NCBI GenBank assembly: GCA_025846845.1
Contig: JAOYTL010000039.1
Coordinates: 1 to 11,780 of the forward strand
From: Alloboseaceae bacterium BT-24-1
GTDB taxonomy: Bacteria > Pseudomonadota > Alphaproteobacteria > Rhizobiales > Beijerinckiaceae
Length of the DNA stretch: 11,780 bases
Direction: 5' to 3'
Shown here: positions 7,979-11,780 of the stretch, in pieces
How the letters are laid out: each line of letters opens with the position of its first letter
Position numbering within the stretch: position 1 is the stretch's first letter
Made by a program: the position numbers and the translations under genes
The notes under the pieces: model-generated
The model's input: the letters and a program-made list of their open reading frames with translations, nothing else
What the model was told of the DNA's origin: nothing
The model's database searches: none

Positions 7979-8318
7979 GGGGCGCCGTGTCAGTTCCGTT
8001 ATGCTATTAGCGCATGACAAATTAAGAGATCGTTTGGAAATGGCCGCTGACCCGCGCAGAGCGCTTAACGATTTTGTCAGAACAGTGACGGTTTGGCCTA
8101 AATTTTAGGCGCTGAAAGCTGAGATTCCATGCGGGTCCATCGGGTGCCGCGATTTCGTGCAGAATCGACGCGATTTGCCATGCGGTTTGCACTGCAGCAT
8201 TGGTTGCCGAGCCGGGATGGGGTGTAATGCCCTGTTCACCATGGGCAGTTTCGGGAAGAATCGCCCCTGCTTTCGGCGTCGCCGTCATACGCTCGCGTGA
8301 GGCAGGCGGCATGATTCG
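7979..8318. other. Intergenic stretch between DUF1127 and ceramidase-like genes
   Basis: About 340 bases with no convincing gene. It must hold the promoter of the plus-strand ceramidase-like gene, but no clear hexamer pair was found; TTGGTT (8200-8205) and TAATGC (8225-8230) are spaced 19 bases, which is too wide to trust. A 15-base palindrome lies at 8096-8110. A minus-strand frame from 8288 to 8022 (88 codons) has ordinary residue composition but no ribosome site and no recognisable family, so it is not called. G+C is somewhat lower than in the coding regions. Confidence 0.5.
8096..8110. repeat. 15-base palindrome, possible operator
   Basis: GCCTAAA, a single central T and TTTAGGC form a perfect inverted repeat with 7-base arms. 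It lies about 209 bases before the ceramidase-like start and 208 bases upstream of the DUF1127 start, so it could serve either gene or neither. No partner regulator is apparent. Confidence 0.35.
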
Positions 8319-9008
8319 ATGATTCCGGCGATGACGGAGCAGGGCATGCAGGGTGCGGGCTATTGCGAACGGCTGAGCGGGGCTTTCTGGGCCGAGCCGC
8401 TCAATGCGATCAGCAACGCCGCCTTCCTGCTGGCGGCGCTGGCGGCATGGCTGCTGCTGCGACAACAGGGGCGCCGCGACTGGCCGGCCGAATGGCTGAC
8501 GGCGCTGGTCGCGATCATCGGCGTCGGCTCCTTCCTGTTCCACACCATGCCGCAGCGCTGGACCCTGCTGGCCGATGTCGTGCCGATCCAGCTCTTCGCG
8601 CTCTGCTATTTCGGGCTGGCGCTCAATCGCTTCCTGGGTTTGTCACCGTTTACGGCTGCGCTCGGTGCTCTTCTCTTCCTCGCCGCCTGTTTCGGCCTGG
8701 CCTCAGGCCTCGCGCCGCTGCTGCCGGCCGGCATGCGCGGTTCGGCCGGCTATGCCGGCTTTCTCATCGGTCTCTTCGGAGTCGCGCTGGCAGCGCGGCT
8801 GCGCGGCGATGCGATCACGGGCGCGCGAATCGCCGTTGCCGGCTTCGTCTTCGCCCTGTCGCTAAGCTTCCGCTCGCTCGATTCGGTGCTGTGCGGGGCG
8901 GTTCCGTTCGGCCTGCACTGGGGCTGGCATCTGCTCAACGGGCTGCTGCTCCATTTGCTGCTGCGGGCAGCGATCATGCATCGCCCGCCGGCCGTGAGCC
9001 GCAGTTAG
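8319..9008 (+). CDS. Alkaline ceramidase-like membrane hydrolase (CREST superfamily)
   Basis: A 229-aa multi-pass membrane protein with about seven hydrophobic segments. The zinc-site residues of alkaline ceramidases are spaced as in the eukaryotic enzymes: Ser71 and His75 in GSFLFH, Asp86 eleven residues after His75, and His200 and His204 in LHWGWHLLN. The N-terminal YCERLSGAFWAEPLNAISN (15-33) resembles the acidic calcium-binding segment and SN motif of the family. Amide hydrolysis of a ceramide or similar acyl-amide lipid is inferred. The substrate is unknown, since many Rhizobiales make ornithine lipids rather than sphingolipids. The ATG at 8319 lacks its own close ribosome site and overlaps the stop of a three-codon frame at 8311; ATG at 8331 is an alternative start. 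Confidence 0.85.
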   Translation: MIPAMTEQGMQGAGYCERLSGAFWAEPLNAISNAAFLLAALAAWLLLRQQGRRDWPAEWLTALVAIIGVGSFLFHTMPQRWTLLADVVPIQLFALCYFGLALNRFLGLSPFTAALGALLFLAACFGLASGLAPLLPAGMRGSAGYAGFLIGLFGVALAARLRGDAITGARIAVAGFVFALSLSFRSLDSVLCGAVPFGLHWGWHLLNGLLLHLLLRAAIMHRPPAVSRS

Positions 9009-9035
9009 CCGACAATTCCGCCGGTCTGGTGCCGC

Positions 9036-9272
9036 TCAGCGTACGATAACGGCGCCGCGGCGTGCCGGCACGACGACCGTACCGCGGGCCGGGACGACCA
9101 CGACCGGGCGGCGGCGAACCGCAACCGCGCCGCGGGGCCCGGCACAGGCGGCGCCGCGGACGCCGCGCGCGCAGACGACTGCCTCGGCGGATGTCGAGGT
9201 TGCCGGGGCCAGGGCGGCAAAGCCGCCGGCGGACAGGGCAAGCAGGGCCGCGAACTTGAGAAGACTATGCAT
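9036..9272 (-). CDS. Small secreted protein with CARG motif, function unknown
   Basis: A 78-aa protein with a Sec-type signal peptide (about residues 1-29; Lys6 then a leucine/alanine-rich core). The mature part starts near AVVCARGVRGAACAGPRGA, with cysteines at 34 and 43 that could form a disulfide in the periplasm. The tail is a valine/arginine repeat, VVVVPARG followed by VVVPARRG. Small proteins with this signal peptide plus VCARGV..A.C.GP pattern recur in Methylobacteriaceae and relatives, with no known function. The ATG at 9272 has GAGAG about eight bases upstream. It is convergent with the ceramidase-like gene, with 27 bases between stops. Confidence 0.7.
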   Translation of the reverse strand: MHSLLKFAALLALSAGGFAALAPATSTSAEAVVCARGVRGAACAGPRGAVAVRRRPVVVVPARGTVVVPARRGAVIVR

Positions 9273-9397
9273 GGCGGCGTCTCTCGTTTCGGATTGTGAG
9301 CTTTGCCAGAGTGGGCTTCAGGCGCGACGCCTCATCGTCTGCCCCGTGGCGGCATTCCGCAAGGTCATACTGCCGCGGCCTGTCGGCTCGGCGGGGC

Positions 9398-9426
9398 TTG
9401 ACGACGCGTGACAGTTTATTTAACTA
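9398..9426 (+). promoter_or_regulatory. Promoter of the ArsR/SRPBCC operon
   Basis: TTGACG (9398-9403) and TAACTA (9421-9426) have the ideal 17-base spacing, with the -10 in a local AT-rich patch 24 bases before the ArsR start. This is the best sigma-70-like match in the window. Confidence 0.6.
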
Positions 9427-9448
9427 AGTATTTATATAAGGACTTGGT
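9423..9448. promoter_or_regulatory. Imperfect dyad overlapping the -10, likely ArsR operator
   Basis: ACTAAGT (9423-9429) and ACTTGGT (9442-9448) are inverted arms matching at 6 of 7 positions across 12 AT-rich bases that include the palindrome TTATATAA. ArsR-family repressors usually bind AT-rich dyads of this size at their own promoters, so autoregulation is inferred. Confidence 0.4.
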
Positions 9449-9449
9449 A

Positions 9450-9788
9450 ATGAATAATCTCGACGCGGCCTTTTCCGCTCTCGCCGATCCGACGCGCCGG
9501 GCGATCCTGGCGCGGCTGGCGCTCGGCGAAACCACGGTGATGGAACTCGCCGAGCCCTTCGCGATGTCGCAGCCGGCGGTGTCGCGGCATTTGAAGGTGC
9601 TGGAGGGGGCGGGGCTGATCACCCGGCGGATCGAGGGGACGAAGCGGCCCTGCCGGCTCGCGCCGGGCGCGCTCGAGGAGATCGACAAATGGCTCGCCAT
9701 GCTCAGGCGGGCCCTGGAGGCGAATTACGACCGGCTGGACCAGCTTCTGGCTGACATGGAACCAGGCAAGGAGACAGACCCGAAATGA
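9450..9788 (+). CDS. ArsR-family winged-helix transcriptional regulator
   Basis: A 112-aa dimeric winged-helix repressor. DAAFSALADPTRRAILARL (5-23) opens the fold. The recognition region is TVMELAEPFAMSQPAVSRHLKVLEGAGLI (29-57), followed by the wing with TRRIEGTKRPCRL. The metal-binding cysteines of ArsR/SmtB sensors are missing: the only cysteine is in the wing, so this is the non-metal subgroup that pairs with SRPBCC proteins. ATG at 9450 is chosen over GTG at 9408 because AAGGA (9438-9442) precedes it by seven bases and the extra residues would overlap the promoter. Its stop overlaps the next ATG as ATGA, so the two are translationally coupled. It probably represses its own operon. Confidence 0.92.
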   Translation: MNNLDAAFSALADPTRRAILARLALGETTVMELAEPFAMSQPAVSRHLKVLEGAGLITRRIEGTKRPCRLAPGALEEIDKWLAMLRRALEANYDRLDQLLADMEPGKETDPK

Positions 9789-10276
9789 CCAGGCTCACCC
9801 TGAAGATCGAGGGCGACACCCATGTCGTCGTCACCCGCCGCTTCAAGGCCTCGCCCGAGGCGGTCTACCGCGCCCATACCGAGCCGGCGCTGATCCAGAA
9901 ATGGCTGCTCGGCCCCGAGGGCTGGACCATGCCGGTTTGTATCAACGAGGCGAAGCCGGGCGGCAGGATCCGCTATGAATGGAGCGACGGCAGCGGCGGC
10001 AGCCTCACGCTGACCGGTGAGTACGTCGCGCTCGAGCCGTTCGGCCGCATCGTCCATGTCGAGCGCTTCCATATGCCCGATCCGGCGCCGGACAACATGC
10101 CCAACCCGACGCCGGACAACCATATCGAGACCCGCTTCGAGGCCGACGGGCAGGGCACGCTGATGACCATGCGCATGACCCTGCCGGACTCGGCCACCCG
10201 TGAGGCGATGCTCGCCACCGGCATGGAATACGGCATGGAAGCGAGCTATGCCCGCCTCGACGAACTGCCGGCCTGA
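9785..10276 (+). CDS. SRPBCC / AHSA1-type START-like protein
   Basis: A 163-aa helix-grip (START-like) protein of the Activator of Hsp90 ATPase homologue 1 type, which forms a hydrophobic ligand cavity. Typical features are VVVTRRFKASPEAVYRAHTEPALIQKWLLGPEGW (14-47), GGRIRYEWSD (59-68), GEYVALEPFGRIVHVERF (77-94) and the C-terminal helix GMEYGMEASYARLDELPA. Genes of this type are often second in an ArsR operon and may bind the effector, but the ligand is unknown here. Residues 97-112 contain an unusual tandem repeat, MPDPAPDN then MPNPTPDN. The ATG overlaps the ArsR stop by four bases. The remaining length and order are normal. Confidence 0.88.
   Translation: MTRLTLKIEGDTHVVVTRRFKASPEAVYRAHTEPALIQKWLLGPEGWTMPVCINEAKPGGRIRYEWSDGSGGSLTLTGEYVALEPFGRIVHVERFHMPDPAPDNMPNPTPDNHIETRFEADGQGTLMTMRMTLPDSATREAMLATGMEYGMEASYARLDELPA
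10073..10120 (+). repeat. In-frame 24-base tandem duplication inside the SRPBCC gene
   Basis: Two adjacent 24-base units (10073-10096 and 10097-10120) match at 21 of 24 positions and encode MPDPAPDN and MPNPTPDN. The unit is exactly eight codons, so the frame is kept. It extends the loop between two strands of the START-like fold. Confidence 0.85.
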
Positions 10277-10333
10277 GCGCCGTTCCACCCCACGCACCGG
10301 CGATGGCTTGACCCGCCGCCGGAGCGCCCGGAA

Positions 10334-10363
10334 GCTTCCCCTCCAAATATCAAGAGGGGAAGC
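10334..10363 (+). promoter_or_regulatory. RBS-masking hairpin upstream of the RraA-family gene
   Basis: GCTTCCCCTC (10334-10343) and GAGGGGAAGC (10354-10363) form a perfect 10-bp stem around a 10-base AT-rich loop. The right arm contains the Shine-Dalgarno GAGGGGA of the next gene, whose ATG starts four bases after the stem. In the folded RNA the ribosome site would be paired. No T-run follows, so it is not a usual terminator. TTGACC (10308-10313) resembles a -35 box but has no good -10 partner. Confidence 0.6.
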
Positions 10364-10367
10364 GCGC

Positions 10368-11042
10368 ATGCCGGATCCGGCCCAGGAACTCGATCTCGCC
10401 AACCTCAAGGGCCGACTCTATTCGGCCGTGCTCTCCGATGTGCTCGATGAGCTCGGCTACCCCGACCAGGCGGTCAAGCCCTTCGTGCGCCCGCTCGACG
10501 ACGCCAGCGTGCTCTGCGGCTTCGCCCGCACCGGGCTCTACATGAAACGCTACCATCTCCCTGAGGGGCACAATCCCTATGCACTGGAGATGGACCTGAT
10601 CGACAATCTGAAACCCGGCGAGATCCCCGTGCTCGCCTGCGACGGGCCGACCGACAGGATCGCGCCCTGGGGCGAATTGCTCACCACCGCCTCGAAGGTG
10701 AGAGGCGCCGCCGGCTGCCTCACCGACGGGCTGGTGCGCGATGTCCGCCGCATCCGCGAGCTCGGCTTCCCGGTCTTCCATGGCGGCATCGGCCCGCTCG
10801 ACACCAAGGGCCGGGCCGAGATGATGGCCGCCGACGAGCCGGTCGAGCTCGGCGGCGCCCGCGTCGCGCCGGGCGATTTCGTCTTCGGCGACGTCGACGG
10901 CGTCGTCATCGTGCCCCGCGCGATCGCGCCCGAGGCGATCCGGCTGGCGCTGGCCAAGATCGAGGCCGAGGATTCGACTCGCGAGGAGCTGCTCGCCGGG
11001 AACAGCCTGCGCTCGGTCTTCGAGCGTCACGGCGTCCTGTAG
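10368..11042 (+). CDS. RraA-family protein (HMG/CHA aldolase-like)
   Basis: A 224-aa member of the RraA / 4-hydroxy-4-methyl-2-oxoglutarate aldolase family. These enzymes cleave or decarboxylate oxo-acids with a divalent metal, often in aromatic degradation. The core motif WGELLTTASKVRGAAGCLTDGLVRD (101-125) shows the glycine-rich pyruvate-binding turn at 102-105 and the Arg124-Asp125 pair used for substrate and metal binding in the family. FGDVDGVVIVP is the usual strand near the C-terminus. Without neighbouring catabolic genes the substrate cannot be named, and the RNase E inhibitor role of E. coli RraA should not be assumed. ATG at 10368 follows a Shine-Dalgarno placed in a hairpin. Seven bases separate its stop from the convergent IalB-type gene. 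Confidence 0.88.
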   Translation: MPDPAQELDLANLKGRLYSAVLSDVLDELGYPDQAVKPFVRPLDDASVLCGFARTGLYMKRYHLPEGHNPYALEMDLIDNLKPGEIPVLACDGPTDRIAPWGELLTTASKVRGAAGCLTDGLVRDVRRIRELGFPVFHGGIGPLDTKGRAEMMAADEPVELGGARVAPGDFVFGDVDGVVIVPRAIAPEAIRLALAKIEAEDSTREELLAGNSLRSVFERHGVL

Positions 11043-11049
11043 CCACGCC

Positions 11050-11550
11050 TCAGCTACAGCGCTCCAGCAGCCGCGAGGCCGCGGTCACGCCTTCGAGCGA
11101 GAAGGTGTAGCTGGTCTCGTTGCCGCGGGCCGATCGCGCCGCCAGAACCATCTCGTCGCCGGCCTTCATCGCCGCGAGCAGCTCGCTTTCGCGCTCCAGC
11201 CGCTGCAGCCAGGCATTGTTGCCCGAGGTCAGCATGCGGAAGCTCTCGTCGCCGATCGTCACGGTGACGGTCGAATCCTTGGCGAAATCATAGCCGGTCT
11301 GGAAGCTCGACTCGGTGCGGCTCTGGGCGCTCGGCGCGGTCTGTACGAAGAAGAACACGTCGCCATGACGCAAGGTATCAGGTTTCTCGGTGCCCGGTGA
11401 CGATACGATATAGCAACGCTTGCCATTGCTGCCGTCATAGGCCGCCGCATTCCACTGCTTGAACTGGCCCATTGGCTGGGCCGGAGCGGCGAAAGCCGGG
11501 GCCGCGGCGGCAAGAAGGCTCAGGGCCGCGGGAAGCGCCAGTCTGATCAT
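11050..11550 (-). CDS. Invasion-associated locus B (IalB) family periplasmic protein
   Basis: A 166-aa exported protein: signal peptide MIRLALPAALSLLAAAAPAFA (1-21), then the IalB-type domain with FKQWNAAAYDG (30-40), KRCYIVSSP (44-52), GDVFFFVQTAP (63-73), DFAKDSTVTVTIGDESFRML (88-107), AWLQRLERESELLAAMKAG (113-131) and SYTFSLEGVTAA (147-158). Cys46 and Cys165 could pair in the periplasm. The family was named for a Bartonella invasion locus but is widespread in free-living Rhizobiales, so no virulence role is implied. ATG at 11550 is preferred over one at 11571 because AGGAG lies eight bases upstream and the signal peptide then starts properly. Confidence 0.88.
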   Translation of the reverse strand: MIRLALPAALSLLAAAAPAFAAPAQPMGQFKQWNAAAYDGSNGKRCYIVSSPGTEKPDTLRHGDVFFFVQTAPSAQSRTESSFQTGYDFAKDSTVTVTIGDESFRMLTSGNNAWLQRLERESELLAAMKAGDEMVLAARSARGNETSYTFSLEGVTAASRLLERCS

Positions 11551-11593
11551 CGGGTCATCTCCTGTTTGCATCGCAGGGATGTCCAGGAGCGGT

Positions 11594-11622
11594 TTAACAA
11601 GGCGTAAACAAGACCCTCACAA
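11594..11622 (-). promoter_or_regulatory. Candidate promoter of the IalB-family gene
   Basis: On the minus strand TTGTGA (11622-11617) and TGTTAA (11599-11594) are 17 bases apart, about 45 bases upstream of the start. The IS insertion lies about 40 bases further upstream, so this promoter is left intact. Confidence 0.45.
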
Positions 11623-11650
11623 TGCCGTGCGACGGAAGGGCGCGGCCACT

Positions 11651-11668
11651 CCTTCTCCCCCTGCGGGG
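11651..11668. repeat. Intergenic palindrome interrupted by the right IS copy
   Basis: CCTTCTCCCC (11651-11660), a 4-base spacer CTGC and GGGG (11665-11668) form one arm, the loop and the start of the second arm of the same palindrome that is split at the left end of the window. The IS begins at the GGGG, at the same position relative to the palindrome as in the left copy. Confidence 0.6.
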
Positions 11669-11780
11669 CTGTTGCAAAACGCCTGATCTGTGATTCCCTG
11701 GTTGTTGCTGGGGGGATTTGCGATGGCTGTGAAGCGGACGGGTCAGCTGGGCTTCTCGGATGCGGCGGTTCCGGCGGGCC
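11665..11780 (+). mobile_element. Terminus of an insertion sequence, right copy (IS5-like, partial)
   Basis: The same IS end as at 1-105, in inverse orientation; it extends 11 bases further into the element. It begins GGGGCTGTTGCAAAACG and holds about 58 bases before the transposase ATG. The element runs off the right edge, so its other terminus and any target duplication are not visible. Confidence 0.8.
11723..11780 (+). CDS. Transposase N-terminus, truncated by window edge
   Basis: Nineteen codons from ATG at 11723 are visible, beginning MAVKRTGQLGFSDAAVPAG, identical to the left copy where they overlap. The catalytic domain is outside the window. An IS5-type transposase is inferred from the element's terminus and this start; other families are possible. 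Confidence 0.6.
   Translation, partial: MAVKRTGQLGFSDAAVPAG

Noticed and set aside
8022..8288. A possible 88-aa minus-strand gene upstream of DUF1127
   Set aside because: Residue composition is ordinary, but there is no ribosome site, no known motif, and its start faces the ceramidase-like gene closely. The evidence is too weak to call.
10334..10363. Rho-independent terminator for the ArsR/SRPBCC operon
   Set aside because: No T-run follows the stem on the plus strand, and the next gene's ribosome site is inside it.

Overview
The window is high-GC DNA (mostly about 62-68% G+C by eye) with an alphaproteobacterial gene set and order: DUF815 ATPase, yajC-secD-secF, an Mth938/NDUFAF3-like gene, an NDUFAF6-like squalene-synthase-fold gene, trmFO, a DUF1127 protein, an IalB-family protein and small secreted proteins with a CARG motif. 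This suggests Hyphomicrobiales (Rhizobiales), perhaps near Bosea or Methylobacteriaceae. That placement is inference from gene content, not from a search.

Layout. Both ends are the same insertion-sequence terminus in opposite orientation: 1-105 and 11665-11769 are identical as reverse complements, and the transposase starts run off both edges. Each copy sits at the same point inside an intergenic palindrome, CCTTCTCCCC-N4-GGGGAGAAGG. From the left come a minus-strand DUF815 AAA+ ATPase with a TetR-type dyad upstream; a plus-strand block yajC-secD-secF-Mth938-like (1238-4596) plus an NDUFAF6-like gene (4705-5589); a roughly 580-bp AT-rich patch (about 41% G+C) holding one unrecognised 167-aa gene; minus-strand trmFO; and a minus-strand DUF1127 gene with its own terminator and promoter. 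Then follow a plus-strand alkaline-ceramidase-like membrane protein, a minus-strand small secreted protein, a plus-strand ArsR/SRPBCC pair, an RraA-family aldolase gene whose ribosome binding site lies in a strong hairpin, and a minus-strand IalB-family periplasmic protein.

How the genes work together. SecD, SecF and YajC form the accessory Sec complex that helps proteins cross or enter the inner membrane. The two genes after secF resemble the mitochondrial complex I assembly factors NDUFAF3 and NDUFAF6, so the block may link membrane-protein insertion to respiratory complex I biogenesis. The ArsR/SRPBCC pair is a self-contained regulator and partner module. The remaining genes are mostly single transcription units.

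I see no defence island, CRISPR array, tRNA or prophage. The best candidates for undescribed biology are the orphan AT-rich gene, the repeated IS insertion into one hairpin position, the complex I assembly link and the RBS-masking hairpin before the RraA gene.
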